The position numbers and the translations under genes are program-made. From positions 1 to 32,168 of the forward strand of contig JBPOIS010000213.1 of assembly GCA_052034295.1 (NCBI GenBank): a DNA stretch of 32,168 bases, given 5' to 3'. The notes under the pieces were generated by a model that saw nothing but the letters and a program-made list of their open reading frames with translations, did no database searches and had not been told where the DNA came from. This DNA comes from JBPOIS01 sp052034295 (lineage in GTDB: Bacteria > Pseudomonadota > Gammaproteobacteria > Pseudomonadales > Moraxellaceae). Each line of letters opens with the position of its first letter. Positions within the stretch are counted from its first letter, which is position 1. Below, one piece after another: positions 15,226 through 21,990 of the stretch.

Positions 15226-16622
15226 ACCCCCCAAAAACCATTCACCAGTACCGCTATGACGCGCTGCTGGACCTGAGTGCTGATTCGGCCACCCAGCGTT
15301 GCCTGAAACAACTGGCCTATGTACCGCCTGCCCACGCACTGCAGGGGCTTTCCCTGGCAGAACTCCAGGACTGGCTGGTGCAGCAGGAGACCCAGCGCGA
15401 ATCTGCCGACCTCACCCGCTGGTTTGGCCAGGCGGCCAGCCTGCCCAGCAGTGTCCTGCTGCTGTATGGGGCGCATGAGTCTTCAGGGATTGACCCTGTG
15501 GCGGCACGCCTGCTGGCCGGACTGCCCACACGGCTGATGAACCTGTTTGCAGGTCTGGAGGTCAGGCTGCTGGTGTTTTTGCCGGCCCAGGCCCCGCTGA
15601 TCCACGCGGAGCGGGTGAGCTGCATCCGGGTGCCCCAGACCGGGCTGCCCGACCTGTTCGTGCGCCGACACCTCGAAAAAGTGCTGGAAAACCAGCCGGA
15701 ACTGCACCGGTCCCTGTTGATCAAGCGGGGGGTGCTGATCGACACGGGCACCTATCAGGCCCGCAGGGTAGGGCATCGCTTCGGTGAAGACTATGCGCTG
15801 GCGCTGGGCGAGGCGGTGGAGTACTGCATTGAGCACCGGGGGGTGAACTTTGAGTTATATGCCAAACTCAAGGCAGACTCCGATGTGCTGGTGGTGTTTG
15901 GCCAGTCTGCGGTCACCAAGGGCGCCAACAACACGCCGGTGTTTCACCGCTGGTCGTGGGCCGATGACCTGCCGTATTCGGTGTTGGTGCTGAACGATCC
16001 GACCCTGTATCTGGACCCGCAGATTCTGGGTGGCTGGTTCCAGGGCACCGCAGACCATTATTACATGGAGACCATGGCTCAGATCGTCGGGCAGTTCGCC
16101 CGGCAGCTCAGCATTCCCAACCCGCGCATTTTGTGGTTTGGCTCTTCAGCGGGCGGTTTCAGCTCCATGATGATGGCCCTGACGCTGCGTGGCAGCCATG
16201 CGCTGGTGCAGATTCCGCAGGTGGACATGTCCCGCTACAGCATCCAGTCTTCGGTGGATGACCTGTGCACCTATTGCTATGGCGGCCTGCCGATTGAGGA
16301 AGTCATGGCCCAGTATGGGGCGCGCATGTCGGTGATTGAGGCCTTTCGTGCCGCGCGTTATGTGCCCAACATCTGGTACCTGCAAAACACCCAGGACCAG
16401 AACCACCTGCTGCGACACTATGCCACCTTTGTGGAGGGCATTGCCCGGCTGATGATTGACCTGCCGGAGGTGCGCGGGGCCGATGTGCTGCTGGAGCTGT
16501 ACGACATCCTCAATCCGGTCCGGGGTGGGCACACGGTCATGAACAAGCCAGACACCCTGGCGTATATCCACCGGGCGGTGGAGCGCTTCATCCTCCAGCC
16601 TGCAGGCCAGCGGGCCGGATGA
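15222..16622 (+). CDS. Alpha/beta-hydrolase-like protein, paralogue B of three
   Basis: A 466-residue protein closely similar to the gene at 16726 and more distantly to that at 13221. Seen: N-terminal YRYDALLDLSADSATQRCLKQLAYVPP; the segment GVLIDTGTYQARRVGHRFGEDYALALGE; EHRGVNFELYAKLKADSDVLVVFGQSAV; LVLNDPTLYLDPQILGGWFQGT; nucleophile elbow ILWFGSSAGGFSSM with Ser309; and GGHTVMNKPDTLAYIHRAVERF with His437. These fit a hydrolase fold with a triad, but the acid residue cannot be fixed from sequence; the Asp of LNDPTLY is one candidate. The N-terminal half is not one I recognise. The start ATG is in an ATGA overlap with the acetyltransferase stop. Function is unknown; glycan O-ester chemistry is inferred from neighbours. 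Confidence 0.82.
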   Translation: MNPPKTIHQYRYDALLDLSADSATQRCLKQLAYVPPAHALQGLSLAELQDWLVQQETQRESADLTRWFGQAASLPSSVLLLYGAHESSGIDPVAARLLAGLPTRLMNLFAGLEVRLLVFLPAQAPLIHAERVSCIRVPQTGLPDLFVRRHLEKVLENQPELHRSLLIKRGVLIDTGTYQARRVGHRFGEDYALALGEAVEYCIEHRGVNFELYAKLKADSDVLVVFGQSAVTKGANNTPVFHRWSWADDLPYSVLVLNDPTLYLDPQILGGWFQGTADHYYMETMAQIVGQFARQLSIPNPRILWFGSSAGGFSSMMMALTLRGSHALVQIPQVDMSRYSIQSSVDDLCTYCYGGLPIEEVMAQYGARMSVIEAFRAARYVPNIWYLQNTQDQNHLLRHYATFVEGIARLMIDLPEVRGADVLLELYDILNPVRGGHTVMNKPDTLAYIHRAVERFILQPAGQRAG

Positions 16623-16627
16623 GGCCG

Positions 16628-16729
16628 ATGATGGGACAGCAAAAAAACGGGCGCGGTGCAGGTCCTGGACCCGGACAGGTTACTGCGGCCAGAACAGACA
16701 TGGACACTGAAAAAAAGGTAGGACAATGA
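16628..16729 (+). CDS. Possible 33-codon ORF bridging the two hydrolase paralogues
   Basis: A short frame fills the gap between the hydrolase genes. It starts five bases after the stop of the first (ATGATG; GAGG at 16621-16624 lies close upstream) and its stop TGA overlaps the ATG at 16726 in an ATGA. The product (Gly/Pro/Ala-rich, polar end DMDTEKKVGQ) resembles nothing I know. It may act as a leader whose translation delivers ribosomes to the next gene, or it may be chance in GC-rich DNA. Confidence 0.25.
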   Translation: MMGQQKNGRGAGPGPGQVTAARTDMDTEKKVGQ

Positions 16730-18129
16730 GTCAGGTCAGGACCGTCCACAGTGAAGCCTATGACACCATGGTGGACCTCAGCCAAAGCCATCTGGTGACC
16801 AAGGCCCTGCGTCAGCTCGCCTATGCCCCCCCGCCCCTGTGCGATGCGGATCTGCAGGCCCTGAGTACTCCGGCGCTGGCCCTGTGGCCGGGTGAATCCA
16901 GCTGGGTCCAGCAGCAGGCGCAGGGAGACGTGCATCAGGACATTGTGCTTGGGGATGGGCCTGCCAAAAAAATCCTGTTTATTTATCAGGGTGATGAATT
17001 CAGAAAAATCACTGATTTTGAGTTCCTGAAAGCCTTTCTGGACCGGGCACGGGCACTGTACCCCGAGGCGCTGCTGAACCTGATGGTGTTCACGGGCGAC
17101 TGTGGCGGTGTGCTGCGCGGTGAGGGCATCATGCACGTCAAGAGCAGCCCGGAAGAGCGGCTGAAAACCCTGCGCGCCCACCTCGACAAGACCCTGAGCA
17201 GCCAGCCCGAGTTGCACCAGCGGTTGATGATCGAGCGTGGCGACCTCATCGATGTCGGGGTGTATCAGGCCCGCAAGGTGCAGCATCACTTCGGGGAGGC
17301 CTATGCGCTGGCCCCGGGCGAGCCCGTGGAGTATTGCATTGAGCACCGGGGGGTGAATTTTGAGCTGTATGCCCGGCTGCGGGCAGATTCCGATGTACTG
17401 GTGGTGCTGGGCCAGTCGGCTGTGGCGCGGCGCGGCGGCAACCACCCGGTGTTCCACCGCTGGTCCTGGGCCGAGGAGTTGCCGTATTCGGTGCTGGTGC
17501 TGAACGACCCGACGCTGTATATGCATCCAAAAATCATGGCCGGGTGCTTTCAGGGTACACCCGAGCATTATTATTCGGACACCATGGTGCAGATCGTGGC
17601 CCAGTTTGCCCGGCAGCTCAACCTGGCCAATGAGCGGGTACTTTGGTTTGGTGCTTCGGCGGGTGGTTTCAGCGCCATGGTGATGGCCACCGCCCTGCGC
17701 GCCAGTCATGCGCTGGTGCAGATCCCGCAGGTGGACCTGACCCGCTACAGCCTGCAGTCCCCGCTGGAGGATGTACGGATTCACTGTTATGGCGGCATGC
17801 CGGTAGCAGAGATTGTGGCGCGGTTTGCCCCCCGGATTTCGGTGATTGAAGCCTTCCGCGCGGCCCGGCACATTCCCAACATCTGGTACCAGCAGAATTC
17901 ACAGGACACCAACCATCTGGTGCGCCATTACGCCACTTTCACTGAGGGGGTGGCCCAGCTGATGGTCGACCTGCCGGAGGTGCGCGGGGCCGATGTGGTG
18001 ACGGAATTTTTTGACATCCTCAAACCGGCTCGCGGCGGGCACACGCCCATGAACCGTCCGGACACGCTGGCCTGCATCCACCGCGCAGTGGAGCGCTTCA
18101 TCCTGCGGCCCAGGCCGGTGGCACCATGA
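16726..18129 (+). CDS. Alpha/beta-hydrolase-like protein, paralogue C of three
   Basis: A 467-residue protein with the same order of motifs as paralogue B: YDTMVDLSQSHLVTKALRQLAYAPPP, GDLIDVGVYQARKVQHHFGEAYALAPGE, EHRGVNFELYARLRADSDVLVVLGQSAV, VLNDPTLYMHPKIM, elbow VLWFGASAGGFSAMVMA with Ser311, and GGHTPMNRPDTLACIHRAVERF with His439. Identity to B is high across the C-terminal two thirds, with a 30-base stretch identical at DNA level (16458-16487 and 17968-17997), so the pair arose by duplication. The region between about residues 50 and 110 differs more from B, perhaps for substrate or partner choice. AAGG at 16714-16717 supports ATG 16726. No signal peptide is seen. Function unknown. Confidence 0.82.
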   Translation: MSQVRTVHSEAYDTMVDLSQSHLVTKALRQLAYAPPPLCDADLQALSTPALALWPGESSWVQQQAQGDVHQDIVLGDGPAKKILFIYQGDEFRKITDFEFLKAFLDRARALYPEALLNLMVFTGDCGGVLRGEGIMHVKSSPEERLKTLRAHLDKTLSSQPELHQRLMIERGDLIDVGVYQARKVQHHFGEAYALAPGEPVEYCIEHRGVNFELYARLRADSDVLVVLGQSAVARRGGNHPVFHRWSWAEELPYSVLVLNDPTLYMHPKIMAGCFQGTPEHYYSDTMVQIVAQFARQLNLANERVLWFGASAGGFSAMVMATALRASHALVQIPQVDLTRYSLQSPLEDVRIHCYGGMPVAEIVARFAPRISVIEAFRAARHIPNIWYQQNSQDTNHLVRHYATFTEGVAQLMVDLPEVRGADVVTEFFDILKPARGGHTPMNRPDTLACIHRAVERFILRPRPVAP

Positions 18130-18173
18130 TGACAGCCTGTCCACGGCGGCCGACCACAGGTGCCGGGCCATGA
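18126..18173 (+). CDS. Possible 15-codon coupling ORF
   Basis: A tiny frame whose ATG overlaps the stop of hydrolase C (ATGA at 18126-18129) and whose TGA overlaps the ATG of the next gene (ATGA at 18170-18173). The peptide would be MMTACPRRPTTGAGP. It exactly bridges the 40-base gap, so ribosomes could move from one gene to the next without leaving the message. It may be chance; the next gene also has its own AGGTG ribosome binding site. Confidence 0.25.
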   Translation: MMTACPRRPTTGAGP

Positions 18174-19210
18174 ACAGCCAGCTGCCAGGGCAACTGGTGT
18201 TGCAGGGTCGTACACTGGCGCCGGGGGCGCTGGCCCGGCTGCGGGTGGCGCTGGTGGCCGATGAGCTGACCACCTCCTGTCTGCAGCACACCTGTCAGGT
18301 GCAGCCGGTGACACCGGGCAATGCCTGGGCGGTACTGGCGCTGTGGCGCCCCGATGTGCTGCTGGTCGAATCCTGCTGGCAGGGTCACCGCGAGCGCTGG
18401 CGCTATGGGATTGCCGAGTATCCGCTGTTTCCGGAGCGCAACAACCTGGCGCTGCAGCGGGTGCTGGATCTGGCCCGCCGGCTGGGGGTGCCTGCGGTGT
18501 TCTGGAACAAGGAAGATGGCGTGCACTATGAACGCTTCATCCACACTGCCCGGCTGTTTGATTTTATCCTCACCGTGGATGAGCGGGTGCTGGGGCGCTA
18601 TCGGCAGGATGCGCCGCAGGCCCGGGTGGGGGTGCTGCCGTTTGCGGTGCACCGTGACCTGCATTATCCGGCCAGCCATCCGCCGCGCCAGCGCGGGGCG
18701 CTGTTCGTGGGCAGCTACACCCAGACCATCCACCCGGAGCGCAAGTACTGGCAGGATCTGATGTTTGCCGCCTGCCGTCCGCTGGGGTTGACCATTGTGG
18801 ACCGCAATTCGGACCGCAAATCCGCCATTTATCGCTTTCCCGAGGCGGATTACATCCGGGTGCTGCCGGCGATTCCGCATGTGCACACCGGGTTTTATTA
18901 CCGTGACTATCCGGTCTGCCTGAACGTCAACACCATCACCGACTCGCGCTCGATGATGTCCCGGCGGCTGATGGAAATCCTCGCCTGTGGCAGTCTGGCG
19001 GTGACCAACCCGAGTCTGGCTGTGACTACGCATCTGGATGGCCTGTGTGAGGTGGTGACCGGACCGGCGTCAGCCCAGCAGCTTTTTGAGCAGTTGTCGC
19101 ATGGCCTGACCCCGCAGCAGCAGGCGATGTGCCGTGAAGCCAGTGCCCAGGTGCTGGCGCGGTTTGGCTATGAGCGCTGGCTGAGCCAGTTGATGGAGTT
19201 CATTGGATGA
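18170..19210 (+). CDS. CgeB-like glycosyltransferase (GT-B fold)
   Basis: A 346-residue protein resembling the CgeB/DUF3880-type glycosyltransferases, common in surface-glycan loci. Seen: VLALWRPDVLLVESCWQGH, then LARRLGVPAVFWNKEDGVHYERFIHTARLFDFILTVDE (typical CgeB middle strand set), ALFVGSYTQTIHPERKYW opening the second Rossmann domain, and the C-terminal donor region YPVCLNVNTITDSRSMMSRRLMEILACGSLAVTNPS, followed by the end helix LARFGYERWLSQLM. It probably adds one sugar from a nucleotide donor to the glycan; donor and acceptor cannot be told. ATG 18170 lies in an ATGA overlap with a possible mini-ORF and has AGGTG upstream. It overlaps the following methyltransferase by 4 bases. Confidence 0.85.
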   Translation: MNSQLPGQLVLQGRTLAPGALARLRVALVADELTTSCLQHTCQVQPVTPGNAWAVLALWRPDVLLVESCWQGHRERWRYGIAEYPLFPERNNLALQRVLDLARRLGVPAVFWNKEDGVHYERFIHTARLFDFILTVDERVLGRYRQDAPQARVGVLPFAVHRDLHYPASHPPRQRGALFVGSYTQTIHPERKYWQDLMFAACRPLGLTIVDRNSDRKSAIYRFPEADYIRVLPAIPHVHTGFYYRDYPVCLNVNTITDSRSMMSRRLMEILACGSLAVTNPSLAVTTHLDGLCEVVTGPASAQQLFEQLSHGLTPQQQAMCREASAQVLARFGYERWLSQLMEFIG

Positions 19211-19836
19211 GCCTGCAGGCGTGGTATCACCAGCGTGTCTTTCCGCACCTGCTGGACCGGGTGATGCAGGTGCCCGGCCTGACCACCCTGCGCCAGCAGT
19301 TGCTGGCTCCGCTGTCAGGCGAGGTGGTGGAAATCGGTTTTGGCACCGGGCTGAATCTGGCCCACTACCCGCCAGAAGTCACGGGCGTGGTGGCGATTGA
19401 TCCGGGCACCGGGGTGCATCGGCTGGCTGAGCCGCGCATGGCGGCGGCGCGAATTCCGGTGCGCTTTGAATTGCTCAGTGCCGAACGCCTGCCACTGGCC
19501 ACGGGCAGCGTGCAGACACTGGTATCGAGCTGGACCCTGTGCAGCATCCCCGATGTGCAGGGGGCACTGGCCGAGATCCGCCGGGTGCTGGACCCGGTGC
19601 AGGGGCGCTTTCATTTTGTGGAGCATGGTCTGGCCCCTGAGCCGCGGCTGGCACGGTGGCAGCATCGCCTGACCCCCGTGCAGCGGGTCGTTGCCGATGG
19701 TTGCCATCTGGACCGCGACATGCCTGCGCTGCTGCGCGGGGCAGGGCTGGTGCTGGAGGTGTGCGAGCAGTTCTGGGTGCCGGGGCTGCCACGTCTCGGC
19801 GCGTACATGACGCTGGGGCGGGCGCGGGTCGGCTAG
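19207..19836 (+). CDS. Class I SAM-dependent methyltransferase
   Basis: A 209-residue methyltransferase of the Methyltransf_11/UbiE-like type. Seen: VVEIGFGTGLNLAHYP (SAM-binding motif I, around residue 40), VVAIDPGTG (motif after strand 2), RFELLSAERLPLATGSVQTLVSSWTLCSIPDVQGALAEIRRVL (motifs II/III), and a final strand pair near LGAYMTLGRARVG. Such proteins act on small molecules, lipids or sugars; the substrate here is unknown. It starts in an ATGA overlap with the CgeB-like gene and is the last gene of the locus before iscX, which has its own promoter. It may belong to the glycan pathway or be a general methyltransferase placed by chance. Confidence 0.85.
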   Translation: MSLQAWYHQRVFPHLLDRVMQVPGLTTLRQQLLAPLSGEVVEIGFGTGLNLAHYPPEVTGVVAIDPGTGVHRLAEPRMAAARIPVRFELLSAERLPLATGSVQTLVSSWTLCSIPDVQGALAEIRRVLDPVQGRFHFVEHGLAPEPRLARWQHRLTPVQRVVADGCHLDRDMPALLRGAGLVLEVCEQFWVPGLPRLGAYMTLGRARVG

Positions 19837-19863
19837 ACGCGCGCAGAGAGGGGCAGGGTGGCG

Positions 19864-19892
19864 GTGGCAGGCCGCTGGCATTCTGCTAGACT
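19864..19892 (+). promoter_or_regulatory. Probable sigma-70 promoter for iscX
   Basis: GTGGCA (19864-19869, 4 of 6 matches to TTGACA) is followed after 17 bases by TAGACT (19887-19892), preceded by TGC as an extended -10. Transcription would start near 19899, about 30 bases before the iscX ATG. The leader carries AGGTGG at 19914-19919. Confidence 0.5.
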
Positions 19893-19928
19893 GGGGCCCC
19901 GTGGCCGATTCACAGGTGGTGTTGCACC

Positions 19929-20129
19929 ATGACCCTGCGCTGGACTGATTCCCAGGAGATTGCCCTGGCCCTGCTGGAGGCCCACCCCGAGGTGGACCCA
20001 CGGCTGATCCGTTTCACCGACCTGCACCGCTGGGTGCGCGAGCTGGCGGCGTTTGCCGATGACCCCAGCCGCAGCAACGAACGCATCCTCGAAGCCATCC
20101 AGATGCGCTGGATTGAGGAGCTGGATTAG
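19929..20129 (+). CDS. iscX: Iron-sulfur cluster assembly accessory protein IscX
   Basis: A small acidic protein that binds the cysteine desulfurase IscS and modulates Fe-S cluster building; it can bind iron. Seen: LRWTDSQEIALALLEAHPEVDPRLIRFTDLHRWVRELAAFADDPSRSNERILEAIQMRWIEE, matching the IscX family over its whole 66 residues (WTDS-EIA, DP--IRFTDLH-WV, DDP--SNE-ILEAIQ--W). In most gammaproteobacteria iscX ends the isc operon; here it stands just before ndk, as in Pseudomonas. No other isc gene precedes it in this window: the glycan locus occupies that side. AGGTGG supports the ATG, and a 5-bp hairpin (TGGTG/CACCA) spans the start codon. Confidence 0.95.
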   Translation: MTLRWTDSQEIALALLEAHPEVDPRLIRFTDLHRWVRELAAFADDPSRSNERILEAIQMRWIEELD

Positions 20130-20184
20130 CCCGCCACAGTCCTGCAACAACTTCTGCAGAATTGATGCCCTATCTTTGCGGGCT
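20128..20184 (+). repeat. Nested inverted repeat between iscX and ndk
   Basis: AGCCCGC (20128-20134, overlapping the iscX stop) pairs with GCGGGCT (20178-20184); inside it CTGCA (20142-20146) pairs with TGCAG (20155-20159). No T run follows, so it is not a standard terminator. It ends nine bases before the ndk -10 box and might protect the iscX 3' end or affect the promoter. Confidence 0.3.
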
Positions 20185-20192
20185 GTTCCCCG

Positions 20193-20198
20193 TATAAT
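20193..20198 (+). promoter_or_regulatory. Consensus -10 box for ndk
   Basis: Perfect TATAAT followed by ACGCGC, 42 bases before the ndk start. No good -35 is found at the normal distance (CTATCT at 17 bases). The leader begins with a T-rich stretch (ACTTTTTTCCC). It matches the pntAA promoter in its consensus -10, weak -35 and CGCGC discriminator. Confidence 0.5.
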
Positions 20199-20240
20199 AC
20201 GCGCAACTTTTTTCCCTTGTGCCTTGACTGGAGTTTTTCC

Positions 20241-20672
20241 ATGGCCGTAGAACGTACCCTGTCGATCGTCAAACCCGATGCCGTTGGCAACAACAACATT
20301 GGCGACATTTTTTCCCGTTTTGAAAAAAATGGCCTGAAAATCATCGCCACCAAAATGAAACACCTGTCGCAGGCCGATGCCGAAGGCTTCTATGCCGAGC
20401 ACAAAGAGCGCGGCTTCTTCGGTGATCTGGTCAGCTTCATGACCTCGGGTCCGGTGGTGGTGTCGGTGCTGGAAGGCGAAAACGCCGTCAAGGCCCACCG
20501 CGACATCCTCGGGGCCACCAACCCGCAGCAGGCTGCTGCCGGCACCATCCGCGCCGACTTTGCCAAGAGCATCGACGAAAACGCCGCCCACGGTTCGGAT
20601 TCGGTCGAATCGGCCACCCGCGAAATCAGCTATTTCTTCAAAGACGAAGAAATCTGCCCGCGCACCCGCTGA
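20241..20672 (+). CDS. ndk: Nucleoside diphosphate kinase
   Basis: Transfers the gamma phosphate between nucleoside triphosphates and diphosphates through a phosphohistidine, balancing NTP and dNTP pools. Seen: ERTLSIVKPDAVGNNNIGDIFSRFEKNGLKI at the start, HKERGFFGDLVSFMTSGPVVV, GATNPQQAAAGTIRADFA, and the active-site stretch ENAAHGSDSVESA with phospho-accepting His117. At 143 residues it is the normal length. Reading is open from 20217, but ATG 20241 gives the family N terminus, with TGGAG upstream. The following rlmN begins 73 bases later after a GC-rich hairpin (20694-20714) without a T run, so the two are probably co-transcribed. Confidence 0.97.
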   Translation: MAVERTLSIVKPDAVGNNNIGDIFSRFEKNGLKIIATKMKHLSQADAEGFYAEHKERGFFGDLVSFMTSGPVVVSVLEGENAVKAHRDILGATNPQQAAAGTIRADFAKSIDENAAHGSDSVESATREISYFFKDEEICPRTR

Positions 20673-20745
20673 TCGCGGTTGTTGCCTGTGCTGGCGGGGT
20701 GCTCCGGCCCCCGCTGGCGTTCTGGTCCGTGCAGGAGAAAGTCCA

Positions 20746-21990
20746 ATGTCCCAGGTTTCTGAATTAAGCCAAACAGACCCCGCCGTGCCGCCTGTTTCGC
20801 TTAGTGCTGAGCCGGTCCCGCGTGTGAACCTGCTGGGCCTGACCCGTGAGCAGCTCGGGGCGTGGTTCAGCCAGATCGGTGAAAAACCATTCCGGGCCAC
20901 GCAGGTGATGAAGTGGATCCACCAGTATGGGGTCACCGATTTTGCCCAGATGACCAACCTGTCGGCCAAGCTGCGCGGGCGGCTGGCCGAGCTGGCCGAG
21001 GTGCGCGCACCTGAGGTGGTGCACCGCCAGTATTCGCAGGATGGCACCCGCAAGTGGGTGTTCCGGGTCGGTGATGGCGCGGGTTCACTGATCGAAACCG
21101 TGCTGATTCCCGCCAGTGACAAGACCGGCGACCGCAAGACGCTGTGCATCAGCAGCCAGGTCGGCTGTGCACTGGACTGCAGTTTTTGCAGCACCGGCAA
21201 ACAGGGCTTCCAGCGTGACCTGACGCCAGCCGAGATCATCGGCCAGCTCTGGGTGGCCAACCAGTCCTACATGGAAGACGTGCCGGTCAGCGAACGCAGC
21301 CGCACCGTGACCAATGTGGTGATGATGGGCATGGGCGAGCCGCTGCTCAACTACGATGCCGTGGTGGCGGCCATGCGGCTGATGATGGATGATTTTGCCT
21401 ATGGGCTGTCGCGGCGCCGGGTCACGCTGTCCACCTCCGGGGTGGTGCCGATGCTGGACCGGCTGGGCGATGAGCTGGATGTGGCGCTGGCGATTTCCCT
21501 ACATGCGCCCAACGATGCCCTGCGCGATGAGTTGGTGCCCATCAACAAAAAATACCCGCTGAACCAGCTGATCCCTGCGGCGCGCCGCTATCTGGCCAAG
21601 CAGGGGGTCAGCGGTCTGGACAGTGCCCGTCGCCACGTCACCATTGAGTACGTGATGCTGGATGGCGTCAACGACAGCGACCAGCATGCCCGGCAGCTGC
21701 TGGCCCTGCTGAAAAATCTGCCCAGCAAGATCAATCTGATTCCGTTCAACCCGTTTCCGCATGCGCCGTATGGCCGGTCCAGCAACAACCGCATCCGCAG
21801 TTTTCAAAAAATCCTCAGCGATGCCGGGCTGGTGTGCACGGTGCGCAGCACCCGGGGCGATGACATCGACGCGGCCTGTGGACAGCTGGTGGGGCAGGTG
21901 GCTGACCGTACCCGCCGGGCCGAGCGCTGGCAGAAAAAAGTGGCCCAGCGTCCCGCTGAAATCCTCCGTGTGGGAGGGCAGGACTCGTGA
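20746..21990 (+). CDS. rlmN: Dual-specificity 23S rRNA/tRNA adenine-C2 methyltransferase RlmN
   Basis: Radical-SAM enzyme that methylates C2 of A2503 in 23S rRNA and A37 of some tRNAs. Seen: an extension of about 25 polar residues, then VNLLGLTREQLGAWFSQIGEKPFRATQVMKWIHQYGVTDF, the [4Fe-4S] motif CALDCSFCSTGKQGFQR (Cys141, 145, 148), NVVMMGMGEPLLNYD, VTLSTSGVVPMLDRL, LAISLHAPNDALRDELVPINKKYPL, and near the end VRSTRGDDIDAACGQL with Cys378, the residue that carries the transient methyl. Length 414 residues. AGGAGAAAG precedes ATG 20746. Its stop overlaps the GTG start of pilF (GTGA). Confidence 0.96.
   Translation: MSQVSELSQTDPAVPPVSLSAEPVPRVNLLGLTREQLGAWFSQIGEKPFRATQVMKWIHQYGVTDFAQMTNLSAKLRGRLAELAEVRAPEVVHRQYSQDGTRKWVFRVGDGAGSLIETVLIPASDKTGDRKTLCISSQVGCALDCSFCSTGKQGFQRDLTPAEIIGQLWVANQSYMEDVPVSERSRTVTNVVMMGMGEPLLNYDAVVAAMRLMMDDFAYGLSRRRVTLSTSGVVPMLDRLGDELDVALAISLHAPNDALRDELVPINKKYPLNQLIPAARRYLAKQGVSGLDSARRHVTIEYVMLDGVNDSDQHARQLLALLKNLPSKINLIPFNPFPHAPYGRSSNNRIRSFQKILSDAGLVCTVRSTRGDDIDAACGQLVGQVADRTRRAERWQKKVAQRPAEILRVGGQDS

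Noticed and set aside
16588..17871. A 427-codon minus-strand frame opposite hydrolase C
   Set aside because: Antisense shadow of a gene whose plus-strand paralogues show strong protein conservation.
19917..19929. TGGTG/CACCA hairpin on the iscX start codon as an RNA thermometer
   Set aside because: A five-pair stem with a three-base loop is too weak and too common in GC-rich DNA to support a claim.
20694..20714. GCGGGG/CCCCGC hairpin between ndk and rlmN as a terminator
   Set aside because: No T run follows and rlmN has no clear promoter of its own; read-through is more likely.
19833..21260. A 475-codon minus-strand frame opposite iscX, ndk and rlmN
   Set aside because: It lies across three well-identified plus-strand genes and has no domain of its own.
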